Positions 19,256 to 29,507 of a stretch of DNA of 64,000 nucleotides are shown piece after piece. Position 1 is the first letter of the stretch. The number at the start of each line of letters is the position of its first letter. Source of the stretch: Okeania sp. KiyG1 (GTDB taxonomy: Bacteria > Cyanobacteriota > Cyanobacteriia > Cyanobacteriales > Microcoleaceae); the NCBI RefSeq assembly GCF_014132355.1, contig NZ_BLZO01000091.1:203171-267170 (forward strand), given 5' to 3'. A program made the position numbers and the translations under genes. The notes under the pieces are model-generated. The model saw only the letters and a program-made list of their open reading frames with translations, searched no databases and was not told the origin of the DNA.

Positions 19256-20979
19256 CTATTGACATAATTGAACTTTTACTGCATCAATGAGGAAACCAAA
19301 ACCATCCTCTTTCTCATTAAGGTTATCAAAACTCAAAGTAGCGCTAGTTGTAGTAGCTTCAAGTTTGTCGTCGGTATAAGTCTGCCATACAGCATCTTTC
19401 TCTGTTTTCTCCAGATTGAGAACATTCTTATTTCCCCAACGAACGTTTAGTATATTTTGTATGGAAGAATTAGCTTTGAATCCAAAGGAGAGTTTGTATT
19501 TCTTGCCGATCTTTGAAAGTTTGGTTTGCTGCGCCAACAGGAGGAATACCACTCAATTCTCCTGTATTGGAATCTACAGTTAACCAACTAAGGGAAGAAA
19601 CTGAACCAAAACTATAGCTAAGTGTGTCATTATCACGATCGCTGAAATACCCATCTAGTTTCAGATCGTATTTGACACCCTCTGTAGCTGATTCACTAAT
19701 AGATGTCTGATTAGCTTTAGGAGGTTGATTAACTGACTTAACTGTTTGGATGAATCTCATTTCACCGAGAAGATAACCATCAAACTCGCCATCAATCATA
19801 CTTACTTGCAAACCAGCAACCTTACTACTGTCATCATCCGTAGCAAAACCAAAAAATTCATCTCCCCGTCGATGATTACTAATATCAAATCCGTTTAATT
19901 CGGCACGTAAAAAATGTTCCATCTTCAACGATTACCAAATATTTCTCCCCTCCAGGGAGGGGTTAGGGGTGGGTCCCCATCCCCCATCCTCCCATATTCC
20001 CCTCCAGGGAGGGGTTAGGGGTGGGTCCCCCATCCCCACATTCCCCTCCAGGGAGGGGTTAGGGGTGGGTCCCCCATCCCCCCATCTCCCCATCTAATTA
20101 CACCGATGCTACCGGATTTGATATAACTTGACCTAAAAGCTGACCTTGGCGATCGTACACTTTAATTAATGTATGACCTATACTATCAAAGCCCAAAACT
20201 CTGACACCAACACTAGCTACATCTTTATCAAAAAGGGCGCTGTAAGCAGCGTGATCTTCAGTATCCAAAACATAGCCACCTGAAGCAGTGCTTTCTTCTT
20301 TTGTACGACTAGAGCGTACAACAGCTGTGGAAGCTAAAGATAGAGGAGAAGAAGAGTCATTAACTATACAACCAAGTTCACTAGAAAACCCACAATCTTT
20401 GCTAGTTTCGTCAGAATAACCTTGCCCTTCAAAGAAAGCTCTAAAGCTTATGGTTGGAGCTTGAGACCCTGCACCATAGTCCTTGGGTTCATACTTTACT
20501 GTCCAGAGATCAGAGGTATGTTCTTTGAAAGTAATATAACCTGTAGAATTCTTGAAAGCATCTGTATATACTAGATGTACACCATTCAACTTGGCATCAG
20601 AATAAGTGACAGTTTTTGGCTTAACATTAGCTTGGTAAGCTTTTTGAATAAAACTTAAGTCACCAATTTTGAAGCCTCTCACTTCTGGATTAACTAAGCT
20701 CAACTGTATGCCAGCAATTTTGTCAGTATTGTCATCAGTGCCAAAACTAATGAACTCATTACCTGTTTCTTGATTGCTAACTTGTTTGAGTAGAGTACCC
20801 TGGCGATCGAAAAACTTAACTGCTACACTACCCACATTATCCAACCTCAATACGGATACTCCAATAGCTGCCACATCTTTATCAAACAAAATACTATAGG
20901 CAGCATTATCCTGAGTTATCAAAGCACGGTTCATTGGAGCTAGCTTCCTGCGCGTGCTGACGCAATGCTGCGCAAACAT
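19256..20979 (-). pseudogene. Decayed exported multidomain gene (two paired modules, Ig-like, DUF642-type)
   Basis: Three minus-strand frames are pieces of one ancestor related to the intact gene at 24030-25226. Frame 20098-20979 holds two copies of a module with NAAYSILFDKDVAAIGV...TDDNTDKIAGIQLSL...IGDLSFIQ. It breaks at GQVISNPVASV, where the triple hairpin repeat 19944-20090 sits. Frame 19470-19928 resumes with GFATDDDSSKVAGLQV and an Ig/cadherin-like segment (SWLTVDSNTGELSGIPP), then shifts frame. Frame 19256-19552 holds the C-terminal galactose-binding-like (DUF642-type) part ending DAVKVQLCQ. The 5' end is missing, cut off next to the decayed TnpB gene. Confidence 0.75.
19944..20090. 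repeat. Three tandem copies of a CCCTCC...GGTGGGT hairpin element
   Basis: The units read CCCCTCCAGGGAGGGGTTAG and GGGTGGGTCCCC, ending near 19974, 20023 and 20069. The motif is related to the palindromic elements inside both tnpB relics and at 22346, 28653, 29205 and 41901. Here it interrupts the exported-protein pseudogene. Confidence 0.8.
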
Positions 20980-21046
20980 TGAAGAACACTGACCTCAGTC
21001 TGCAACTTATCTTCGAGAGCAGGCTTGAAATCGGTGGGAACTCCAC

Positions 21047-22143
21047 CTACTTATTCACATAGTTTTCTAGATTGACAGCAGCATTAAAGTCTCTGTCAGT
21101 TTCAAATCCGCAGTTAGCACAATTATACGTTCTCACATTTAACGGCATTTTCTGTTGATGTCCACAGTGAGAACATATTTGAGAACTTGGATAAAATCTA
21201 TCTGCTATCACTAGCTGGCTTCCATACCACTCACACTTGTATGCAAGTTGACGCTTGAACTCATAAAACCCACAGTCTGCACCCACCCCCATCCCCTCCC
21301 GGGAGGAGCTAGAGAGGGTGGGTTGTGATTTTTCAGCATTCCACTGACATTCAAATCTTCTATCACTATGGTGCTGTGGTTTTTAGCTAACCATGCTGTG
21401 AGTTTATGCAGTGTATCGGCTCTGATATAAGCTACTTTTTTGTGCAGTTTTGCTAGTTTTTTGATAGCTTTGGCTCTGTTTTTGGAGCCTATCTCTTTTT
21501 TGTTGACACGGCGTTGAGAACGAGTTAGTTGTTTTTTCGCTTGCTTATATGCTTTGACGTTAGCATAGGTTGTTCCATCGCTACAGGTAGCTAGGGTGTT
21601 TATACCTACATCTACACCAATCACAGGTCGTTTTTTCAGAGGCGGTAATAGTGCTGGTTCCCAATCATATTTAAAACTGATATACCAATTATCTGCACGT
21701 TTTGATATGGTAACATTTTTGACAGGCACAGATGGTAAGATTTCATAAGTTTTTACTATTCCTATTCTGGGTAGTTTGATATAGTTTCCTTTCAGGATTT
21801 TAATACTTCCTTCTAAGTATAAACTATCTTTTTTACCTTTTTCTTAAACTTAGAAATCCACGTTTAGGAATAGTCAAAAAGTTTTTGAATGCCCTTTCTA
21901 AATCTCTTAATGCTTGTTGAGGGGCGCACTTTGATACTTCATAATACTAGGGATTTTTACTTTTGACTTCCCTTACCAAACGTTTATGTAAAGTGATAGC
22001 ACTCAGTCGTTTCTTGGTTGATTGGTATTCAGTAATGCAAGTTGCTAATCCCCAGTTATAAGCAGTCAGGGGCTACACCAGCGTGTTTGGCAAGTATGGT
22101 TTTTGTTTATTATTAATTTTGAGTTTAGTTTTTATTGATTTCA
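21047..22143 (-). pseudogene. tnpB: TnpB (IS200/IS605 family), decayed
   Basis: TnpB is the RNA-guided nuclease carried by IS200/IS605 elements. Frame 21211-21729 holds RuvC motif I (GVDVGINTLAT) and motif II (IVIEDLNVSGM). Frame 21047-21292 holds the zinc ribbon (CSHCG...CANCG) and RuvC motif III (TDRDFNAAVN). The two are split by a 43-bp palindrome at 21281-21323. The N-terminal third (21730-22143) is recognisable only with stops and frameshifts (for example YNWGLATCITEYQS and YYEVSKCAPQQAL). No tnpA is present. The 60 bases after 21047 look like the element's structured end. Confidence 0.88.
21281..21323. repeat. Palindromic insert within tnpB copy 1
   Basis: It starts ACCCACCCCC, is centred on CTCCCGGGAG and ends GGGTGGGT. 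On the minus strand it follows AAAAATCACA and replaces about 15 bases of tnpB coding sequence between MLKNH and ADCGFYEF. Confidence 0.8.
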
Positions 22144-22345
22144 TTTCAATTGGTCAGCTACCTCTTTTATCAGAATTAGTTCTATGGGAATTCTAAGCGA
22201 TCGGCAATAGGTCCGATCTTTCTCTGTTTAGAATGGTCTGCAAAATCAACCATTTCCCAAATAGTATACCATCTCTTGCTTGTTTGAGTTGTTATTTCAT
22301 GTTCGGTTGAATACTTAGACTTTGGAGGTCCGAAGGCAGAAGGCA

Positions 22346-22378
22346 ACCCACCCCTAACCCCGACCGTGGAGGGGAAGG
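22346..22378. repeat. Single copy of the ACCCACCCCTAACCCC...GGAGGGG motif
   Basis: A short G/C-rich palindromic element of the same family as 19944-20090. The rest of 22144-22461 holds no recognised gene. A 72-codon frame at 22182-22400 resembles nothing I know. Confidence 0.55.
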
Positions 22379-22461
22379 CAGAAGGGAAAGAAAGGTTCAA
22401 CGCCAGAAGTTTTTTTTATAACTAATTATCCGGACATGATATTATACCAATTTGAAAAAAG

Positions 22462-22676
22462 GGCGTTGCTGATTCTGGGTATGATGCAGAGCTAGCCGAG
22501 CAAGCCAATGGGTGGGGGGAATAAAACTCTAAAAGTCCCCCTTTATTAATCCCCTCCCGTCCCCCGCAGGATCGGGGGAAGCCAGAGGATGCTGCGCTTT
22601 TTGTTGAATGGGGGACCAGCGGGGGCGAAGGCGAGAACCAAACAATCGCGCATTCATACTTCAATTCAGCAACGCC
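22462..22676. mobile_element. 215-bp MITE, GGCGTTGCTGATT family, with 8-bp target duplication
   Basis: The ends GGCGTTGCTGATTCTGGGTA and TTCAATTCAGCAACGCC are inverted. The element is flanked by GAAAAAAG at 22454-22461 and 22677-22684. The interior is almost the same as 28807-29017 and carries a cargo-like C/G hairpin region (CCCCCTTTATTAATCCCCTC). An 80-codon frame inside is not a gene. Confidence 0.88.
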
Positions 22677-22800
22677 GAAAAAAGAATGTTACAAATAAAC
22701 TGGCTAGTAAATAACTAATAATCCACCTAAAACCTAAAACTAGCACCTACCACCTAAAACCTAGAAAATTATTTGTAGCAAACATTTATCACGCTTGGTA

Positions 22801-23919
22801 TTATGGATTAACAGTTAAGTTAAATGAACTGTTTACTACATGACCATCATGGTCGTCAACAGTAATAGGTACAGCAAAAGAACCAGAGGATTGTGGTCCA
22901 GGGGGTGGTGGTGAAGATGGGTCAACAATTATACTTTTTGTTGTGGAGTCAAATGTTAATCCCGGGGGTAGGTCAAGATCCGAGACTGTGTAAGTCCAGG
23001 AATTTGCAGATGGATTGAAAACTGTTGATACATCAATAGGTAGATTTGTTGTTTGCCCCTGGGTTAAGGTTGGAGCACTAAAACTAGAATTGACAGTAGG
23101 GATAGAACCAGAAGGAGAACTCCCTGTCACAATTGAGCGAACAATATTTTCAATGGTATCTTGATTTACCGTTGCAGTAGAAGCGAACATAACTAAGTAG
23201 AAGTTCTTAAAGTAGAGAGTTACCGAATTCCTACCCACGTTACTGTTGACAAAAAGCAAGACGCTTCTCCCACGATTCCTAATTACCCTTGATTGGGGGG
23301 AAATTAATAGCTCTGAAGGAAGGGTGTCTTCTGCAATCAAGAGTTGGTGAACGGTGGGAGCATAGGGATTATTACTGGGCAAAGATGCCCAACTAACAGC
23401 ATTATTATCGACTTGGAATGGTTGTCTTATTTTGATGCCCCCTGGACCATAGTCTGGACTTAGCCAAAAGTCTCCAATATGAGTGTGAAAAGGCTTTGTT
23501 AAGAGGTTCACCCCTATGATTGCTAATTCAGGGTGTTGCCGTGTAAAATAACGTCCTAATTGATGACCTGATGTTGAAGGAATATTCACCACATGGTTTT
23601 CAGAATTAGGTAAATCAGGAACTCTCTCACCATACTCGTAAAAATCCAGAAAACCATACAACCTCAAACATCCGTAGCCCCCAGGGGAGCCATAGTAATT
23701 AAAGATTGTCTTATCGGTCAACCCGTGATTCCCACAAAGACTTGGTTTGTCCCGCCCAACTTCCAGGTTATGAAGACCAGGGATGACATTGCCGATCGCC
23801 TGATGGTTACGGTTTATACCTGCCAGCACTTGATCTATATGATCGGCAGCCGCTGGTCTTGGGAAGCCTAAGAGTACTACTAGGCAACCCACGAGTATGA
23901 ACATCAGAAATTTTTTCAT
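22801..23919 (-). CDS. Exported protein with C-terminal Ig-like domain, unknown core
   Basis: This 372-residue protein starts at ATG 23919, preceded by GGAGGAAAAC. A longer frame to 24039 lacks a ribosome site. It has a signal peptide MKKFLMFILVGCLVVLLGF to PAAADH. The core (about 25-255) has many aromatic and histidine residues (LCGNHGLTDKTIFNYYGSPG, GDFWLSPDYGPGGIKIRQPF) and is not a family I recognise. The C-terminal roughly 95 residues (TVNSSFSAPTLTQGQ through VPITVDDHDGHVV) look like a putative Ig/cadherin-like fold with a Pro-rich loop. It lies downstream of, and in the same direction as, the exported gene 24030-25226, separated by 110 bases, so co-transcription is possible. Confidence 0.72.
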   Translation of the reverse strand: MKKFLMFILVGCLVVLLGFPRPAAADHIDQVLAGINRNHQAIGNVIPGLHNLEVGRDKPSLCGNHGLTDKTIFNYYGSPGGYGCLRLYGFLDFYEYGERVPDLPNSENHVVNIPSTSGHQLGRYFTRQHPELAIIGVNLLTKPFHTHIGDFWLSPDYGPGGIKIRQPFQVDNNAVSWASLPSNNPYAPTVHQLLIAEDTLPSELLISPQSRVIRNRGRSVLLFVNSNVGRNSVTLYFKNFYLVMFASTATVNQDTIENIVRSIVTGSSPSGSIPTVNSSFSAPTLTQGQTTNLPIDVSTVFNPSANSWTYTVSDLDLPPGLTFDSTTKSIIVDPSSPPPPGPQSSGSFAVPITVDDHDGHVVNSSFNLTVNP

Positions 23920-24029
23920 TGTTTTCCTCCATTGGAAAAAAGTTACTTTTTGGTTTAGATATTTATATCCAGCTATCGCCCCTTGCTTGTTTAAATAGAG
24001 CGATCGCTTCACAGCTGAGGAATATCTGA

Positions 24030-25226
24030 CTATTGGCATAAGTTCAGACTTACTCCATCAAGATGAATACCATAACTATTAGGTGTTTCATTGAGATTAT
24101 CAAAGCTCAGAACTGTTTCAGTGCTTTTGGCTTCCAGGTTGTAAGTTTTCTCCTCCCATGGAGTCTCACTGTCAAGTTTATCTAGTGCTTCAACTAATTC
24201 ATTTCCCCAATGTACATTCAGCTTTTGATGTTCGACTGTAGCTGGATTATAACTAGCTTTAAATGCAAAAGTTAGCTTGTAAGTCTTTCCTACCTGAGTG
24301 GCAATTTTCTGAGAAATTTTAGTTGTTGAATTATAACTATCTAAATCCACAGTTTGTCTACCATCGCGGGGGTCGTTGATGTATTTATTAATTTCGATGT
24401 ATTGACCCTGGTCTAACTCCCAGCCTTCAATTGCATTTTCAAAACTATAAACGCCAGCTAATACTGGTTTTTCAAAGCTGCCATTTACCACTAAATTGTT
24501 TGGTGCTGTATTTTGGCATAAAACCTGCTGAGGCATTTCTTGGATAAAACTGATGTCACCAATTAAATAACCATCATTTTCAGCACCAGCTAAACTCAGT
24601 TGTACCCCGGCAATTTTCTCCTTGTCGTCATCAGTGGCAAAACCAAGGTACTCATTACCTGTTTTACTGTTAGTTACCTCTCCCAATAGCCCTCCGGTGC
24701 GGTCGAAAACTTTGATTTTGACAGCACCTACTGCATCAAGGTCTCCTACTGTTATCCCCACACTGGCTACATCTTTGTCGAACAAAATGCTATAAGCTGC
24801 ATTCTTTTGAGTAGCAATGACTCTACCGTCTGAGAAAGCAGGGTTAGAAATAATACTAACTACACGAGTCCGGATATCTGTAGATAGAGATAAGGGGTTG
24901 CTTGGGTTTCCAATAATGCAACCAAGAGCTGTTGCCCCTGGACAATCTGTTGCTGTATTACGCGAATAGCTTTGGCCTGCAAACATTGCTTTGAAGGTCA
25001 GGGTAGGGGCAGTAGCATCTCCACCATATTCAGCAGGTGTATAGACAGGTTCGAGAGTCTCGTTAGGCAATTCATTAAAGGTGATGTTACCTGTGGGAGC
25101 ATTCAAGTCTGAGGCCATAATAGTATGAATGCCGTTGAGAGTTCCACTGTGGGCTAGAGCTGGCTGAACTATCCAAGTTGCCAAGCTTAAAGTTAGGACG
25201 ATTAAATACGATATTAGTTGTTTCAT
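24030..25226 (-). CDS. Exported protein with DUF642/galactose-binding-like C-terminal domain
   Basis: This 398-residue protein has a signal peptide (MKQLISYLIVLTLSLATW to ALAH, 1-26). The first module (about 30-235) contains FNELPNETLEPVYTPAEYGG, the signature YSILFDKDVASVGI and GFATDDDKEKIAGVQLSL...IGDISFIQE. The C-terminal domain (about 243-398) opens with NLVVNGSFEKPVL and EGWELDQGQYIEIN and ends LDGVSLNLCQ, typical of DUF642-type galactose-binding-like beta sandwiches. It is probably extracellular and carbohydrate-binding (inference). It is the intact relative of the relic at 19256-20979. Confidence 0.78.
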   Translation of the reverse strand: MKQLISYLIVLTLSLATWIVQPALAHSGTLNGIHTIMASDLNAPTGNITFNELPNETLEPVYTPAEYGGDATAPTLTFKAMFAGQSYSRNTATDCPGATALGCIIGNPSNPLSLSTDIRTRVVSIISNPAFSDGRVIATQKNAAYSILFDKDVASVGITVGDLDAVGAVKIKVFDRTGGLLGEVTNSKTGNEYLGFATDDDKEKIAGVQLSLAGAENDGYLIGDISFIQEMPQQVLCQNTAPNNLVVNGSFEKPVLAGVYSFENAIEGWELDQGQYIEINKYINDPRDGRQTVDLDSYNSTTKISQKIATQVGKTYKLTFAFKASYNPATVEHQKLNVHWGNELVEALDKLDSETPWEEKTYNLEAKSTETVLSFDNLNETPNSYGIHLDGVSLNLCQ

Positions 25227-25340
25227 GGGTTTAATTTTCCAAAAATCATGAGAATCTTGAACAATAAGATCATTTCAGTTATCACTTATCAGTACCTCTG
25301 CAATAAGGAGGCTTGACATCAGGAATAGTCTCTTTCTCTT

Positions 25341-25383
25341 GGTCGATTAGATATGGCGAGGAGACCTAGCCATTTCTCGACCG
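25341..25383. repeat. 43-bp palindromic element (GGTCGATTRGATATGG...CTCGACCG)
   Basis: Near-identical 43-bp copies occur here and at 42218-42260, each starting GGTCGATT and ending CTCGACCG. A partial copy starts near 42076. Otherwise the 775-base spacer 25227-26001 holds no recognised gene. It must contain the divergent promoters of the two exported-protein genes. Confidence 0.75.
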
Positions 25384-26001
25384 CTCACCAAAGTCGCCTC
25401 AGATTGCCAGGAAGGGCGATCGTTAAAGTTTAGAGTCTACAGTTAATAGAAATTCTACCATATCAGGGATATTTATTCAATTGATTACTGAATGAAAAAC
25501 GCCTTATGTTTCATCTACTTTTTAACTCAATTCTCTACCAAAATCAACATATTTATTTGAAACTTTACTATTAAATTTTGTGAATAATTCTGGTCGTTCT
25601 AGGACACAGGATTTATGTTATTCGATCTCAAATTGGAGTCCAAAAAACTATCATATCATATCCAATTAATTTAGGCATTTCATAGTCTTTCAGACTTCGC
25701 CCGTGAGGGTCTCAAAACCTGTAACTAAAAAGCCCATACTCCAGCCCATAGAAGCTTATTTGCCCGATAACATAATTCTTAATAAACCCTATAACCTAAA
25801 TTTTTAAATCCTGAATTTACCCCAAATTTTTATTTGACTTTTTCCTAAAATATTCTTAACTATGAAATGTACTTAATTCATCGCAATAGTCAAAAAACTA
25901 TGAGTAACGATTGAGCTAGTTTAAAGAAATAAATGTCCTTAGCCTCAATCAAACTTATTTGCATGACTACTCCTGATTGATGAAAACAATGGAGCTTAAA
26001 A

Positions 26002-28560
26002 GTGATCGAGAAACTTTATAAGTCACTGATAGCAGTCTTAATGGCGATCGCCTTAACGATCGTCGGACCTGGCATGGCTCAGGCCACACCCAATACCGTC
26101 ACATATATAGAAGGTAGTCCGCCGATTCCAATTAACAGCAGTCTCAACTTTTCTTGTGGTTTAGAATATGGAGACGGTGAACTGCGGTTTAGTCTCAGCA
26201 ACGGTACCCCCAACGACCAGTTGAACCTTACCAGCGCTACCAACCCCAATGCCAAAGGAGCAATCTCAGTAGATAATTCCGGCAGCATTTTCTTAGGCAA
26301 TGGAACTGAGACTAATCGTATTGGTTCGATCCTGGAAACTGAAGATGGAACTAATGGCAAAGCCTTAACCATTCGCTTTTCCAGTCCCCTGACCAATGCC
26401 GGGTTTGAAACCGGGGATCTGACTGGCTGGACAGCCTTTCAGAAAAATTACAGTACTGTCCAAAACCTCAATGGTCAAAGCATTGCCTACGATTTCAACG
26501 GTAGCACTGGCACGGGCAAAATTATTGTCTCTACACCCAATGGTTCTCCTAAGTATACCGTTAGTATAGACAACAAAACTGTAGGCAGTGGCAACTACGC
26601 TCTGCGCCTAGTCAGTAATGGTGGCATCACTGGCCCCAGTGGTAGCGATCGTCCATCGGGCAATGGTTCTCTCCACGGCCCTTATGTTCGTAGTGATTCC
26701 TTTGAAGCCTTTGCAGGGGACAGCATCACCTTGGATTTTTCGGCTCAAAGGGGAAGTGATGCCTACGAAGTTTTTGGCTTTTTAATTGGGACAGGTAGCG
26801 ATAATAGCTTTGGCAGTAGTGATGACACTCGTACCCAACTGTTTGCCAAGCGTGGCGACAAAGTTCCTTTCAATTCTGTCAGCGCTACCATCCCCGCAGA
26901 TGGTCAGTACCAGTTTGAATTTGTTTGCGGGACCTATGACAAAACTGGTGGACTAGGCCTCGGTGCAAGCTTGTTTGTAGACAACGTGCGTTTGGTTTCT
27001 GCAACTTCCGTTACAGATGCTGTAATACAAGCTATTAGCGATGGTGTCACCTATAACAATATTTCTCACAACCCCAATACTGATACCCGTCATCTGAACA
27101 TCACTCGCAAGACTGCTAATAATATGACAGATTCTACTGCAGTAGATATTCTGTTCACGGCGGTGAATGATGCTCCGACGATCGCCAATAATGATGGTGC
27201 AACAGTGAATGAAGGAGAATCAGTAACAATCGGATCGGCTAACCTCAGTGGTACAGATTTAGATAACAACAATGCTGACTTGACTTACATCCTGAACACT
27301 AACCCTAGCCATGGCAGTATTCAAGTTTCTGGAGTCAATACCACTCAGTTTACGCAAGCCGATCTGGATGCAGGCCTTGTCACATATATTCACGACGGCT
27401 CCGAAACCATTGCCGACAGCTTTAATTTTGAGTTAACGGATGGAGTTACCTCTGTTACCGAAACATTTAACTTGAATGTCATCCCTCAAAATGACATCCC
27501 GGTAGTGGTTAATCCCATTGACGATCAAACAATTTACTCCCGGCGTTTATGGAATTTCCCTATTCCCATCGATACCTTCGAGGATGCAGATGGAGACATT
27601 CTCACCTTGAGTCTTAGTATGGCTGATGGCAGTCCCTTACCGGCTTGGCTAACTTTTGAATCAGACACAGGAATATTTGGCATCCCCAGCAATGATGACG
27701 TGGGAATCCTTAACCTGGTTGTTACTGCAGATGACGGTCATGGTGGCAGTGCTAGTACTGGTTTTGTTGTTACTATTGAGCGTGGTAACTATGCTCCTGT
27801 TGTGGTCAACCCTATTGACGATCTCAGCACAGTAGTGACTAAACCTTTCAGTTTTACTGTCCCTGGGACAACGTTTAGCGATCCCGATAGCGATCCACTA
27901 AGCCTCAGCGCGAGTTTGGCTAATGGCGCTTCTTTGCCTACTTGGTTAAGCTTTGACCAAGCAACAGGGATGTTCAGCGGTACTCCTCCTAAAACCGACA
28001 TCGGTACCCTTTGCTTGGTAGTAACTGCAGATGATGGACAGGGAGCACAGGTGAGCGATCGCTTTAGCCTGAATGTTGAATCCTTGCTTTCTCTGAAGGA
28101 AACCTACACCAATCCTGACAACGGACACATTTACTTCTTAACCAAAGTTGGCACTTGGACTGATACCCAAGCTGAAGCAGAAGAGGTAGACGGCAACCTT
28201 GTTACCATCAACGATGAAGCCGAACATGATTGGTTGTGGGGCACTTTTGGCACTGGCGAGCCGTTCTGGATCGGTCTCAATGATGCGAATAACGAAGGCA
28301 CCTTTAGCTGGATTAGTGGTCAAGACTTTGACTATGAATATTGGCATCCCATTAAGCCTGACAGTGGCTATTATGGTGGTGAGGACGAAGATTATGTCGT
28401 GATGAATTGGCGTGACCTCCGTGAGCCTGGGAATGGTTGGGCTGATGTGGAAAACGATGGTCCTTACTACGGCGACCCTGTTCAGGGTATTGTTGAGGTT
28501 GAACCCGAAAGCCTTGATTATTCCCTCAATGGTGATTCTGATGCTTGTGATGAAGTCTAA
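26002..28560 (+). CDS. Large exported adhesin-like protein: cadherin/Ig-like repeats and C-terminal C-type lectin
   Basis: This 852-residue protein starts at GTG 26002, seven bases after GGAG. It has a signal peptide (1-28, ending GPGMAQA). The N-terminal beta region (about 30-345) contains ETGDLTGWTAF and SFEAFAGDSITLDFSA, a galactose-binding-like sandwich. A cadherin-like repeat of CSPG4 type follows at about 385-495 (NDAPTIANNDGATVNEGESV, FTQADLDAGLVTYIHDGSE). Two dystroglycan/He-PIG-like repeats follow at about 498-695 (each with LPAWLTF or LPTWLSF and a GIFGIPS or GMFSGTP turn). A C-type-lectin fold lies at about 700-832 (NGHIYFLTKVGTWTDTQAEA, FWIGLNDANNEGTFSWISG, NGWADVEND). The tail is acidic. 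Calcium-dependent surface adhesion is likely (inference). Confidence 0.85.
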   Translation: MIEKLYKSLIAVLMAIALTIVGPGMAQATPNTVTYIEGSPPIPINSSLNFSCGLEYGDGELRFSLSNGTPNDQLNLTSATNPNAKGAISVDNSGSIFLGNGTETNRIGSILETEDGTNGKALTIRFSSPLTNAGFETGDLTGWTAFQKNYSTVQNLNGQSIAYDFNGSTGTGKIIVSTPNGSPKYTVSIDNKTVGSGNYALRLVSNGGITGPSGSDRPSGNGSLHGPYVRSDSFEAFAGDSITLDFSAQRGSDAYEVFGFLIGTGSDNSFGSSDDTRTQLFAKRGDKVPFNSVSATIPADGQYQFEFVCGTYDKTGGLGLGASLFVDNVRLVSATSVTDAVIQAISDGVTYNNISHNPNTDTRHLNITRKTANNMTDSTAVDILFTAVNDAPTIANNDGATVNEGESVTIGSANLSGTDLDNNNADLTYILNTNPSHGSIQVSGVNTTQFTQADLDAGLVTYIHDGSETIADSFNFELTDGVTSVTETFNLNVIPQNDIPVVVNPIDDQTIYSRRLWNFPIPIDTFEDADGDILTLSLSMADGSPLPAWLTFESDTGIFGIPSNDDVGILNLVVTADDGHGGSASTGFVVTIERGNYAPVVVNPIDDLSTVVTKPFSFTVPGTTFSDPDSDPLSLSASLANGASLPTWLSFDQATGMFSGTPPKTDIGTLCLVVTADDGQGAQVSDRFSLNVESLLSLKETYTNPDNGHIYFLTKVGTWTDTQAEAEEVDGNLVTINDEAEHDWLWGTFGTGEPFWIGLNDANNEGTFSWISGQDFDYEYWHPIKPDSGYYGGEDEDYVVMNWRDLREPGNGWADVENDGPYYGDPVQGIVEVEPESLDYSLNGDSDACDEV

Positions 28561-28611
28561 GTTGTTGATTTACTAATATCATATTCGGATCAGCGCGTTA
28601 TAATATTGTAG

Positions 28612-28760
28612 TGGACTGTTTCATCTTAAATGTTGCATTAGAAAATGGGGTGATGGGAACCCACCCTAGCCCCTCCCCTCCGGTGGAGGGGAATTTGGGG
28701 GTGATGGGGGGATGGGGTGACGAAAAAAGCGCTCTGCACTATTTTAGGTGAAACAGTCCA
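28612..28760. mobile_element. 149-bp MITE with TGGACTGTTTCAYCT ends
   Basis: The left end TGGACTGTTTCATCTTAAAT is the imperfect inverse of the right end ATTTTAGGTGAAACAGTCCA. Flanking GTAG at 28608-28611 and 28761-28764 may be a 4-bp target duplication. A palindromic ACCCACCC...GGAGGGG element is nested inside. Confidence 0.6.
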
Positions 28761-28806
28761 GTAGGCTGAGTGCAACCCAACCTACAGAACTGCCCATAAT
28801 ATTTTG

Positions 28807-29017
28807 GGCGTTGCTGATTCTGGGTATGATGCAGAGCTACCCGAGCAAGCCAAAATTGGGGGGAATAAAACTCTAAAAGTCCCCCTTTAATCCCCTCCCG
28901 TCCCCCGCCGGATCGGGGGAAGCCAGAAGATGCTGCGCTTTTTGTTGAATGGGGGATGCGCGGGGGCGAAGGCGAGAACCAAACAATCGCGCATTCATAC
29001 TTCAATTCAGCAACGCC
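28807..29017. mobile_element. 211-bp MITE, GGCGTTGCTGATT family (third copy)
   Basis: Nearly identical in sequence to 22462-22676. It is flanked by TATTTTG at 28800-28806 and 29018-29024, a 7-8 bp target duplication. No gene is inside. Confidence 0.85.
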
Positions 29018-29024
29018 TATTTTG

Positions 29025-29507
29025 AAACTGCAACTGGAATGAGCAGGAAAAATTATGAAGATCGGGATTTAGGCAGTAATTCTAGAAATAGAGTTGCTGC
29101 CTAATATAGAACCCCTAAACGGATCTATTAAGCATCTCCTCCACGCATAGGGAGTAGGGAGTAGGGAGTAGGGACGCCCTTATGCAACGTCCGTACAGAG
29201 TAGGGAACCCACCCTCGCCCCTCCCCTCCCAGGAGGGGAAGAATTGATGAATAACAGTGCAATAATTGATTTGATTTTTGATTGTTGGAGATATCTATCT
29301 ATAGTAATTAAATATCAATATCCTCACTTCTTGACCTAAAAACCCTACCGCGTGCAAAGATATGATCGGGGCTTCTATAAAGTGCGATTGATTAGCAATT
29401 ACATTTGAGTGATCGGTTAAATTGGAGTGCGCTATATATACTATCTTTGCGTAAGTCCTGATTAAGTAAAAAATCAAAAGTGAACTTGTAGATTAGGAGA
29501 AACTAAT
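29025..29507. other. Gene-free spacer with minisatellite and hairpin element
   Basis: It carries GGGAGTAGGGAGTAGG (29148-29170), a palindromic ACCCACCCTCGCCCCTCCC element (about 29206-29240) and a lone TGCGTAAGTCCTG end (29451-29463). No coding frame is supported. Confidence 0.5.

Noticed and set aside
22182-22400. 72-codon frame containing KRWYTIWEMVDFADHS
   Set aside because: The translation looks protein-like in part, but it crosses a hairpin repeat, lacks a ribosome site and matches no family I know.
28739-29005. Paired frames starting MKYECAIVWFSPSPP at 22422-22664 and 28739-29005
   Set aside because: Both lie entirely within the same MITE family, so the similarity is that of the repeat and not of a gene.
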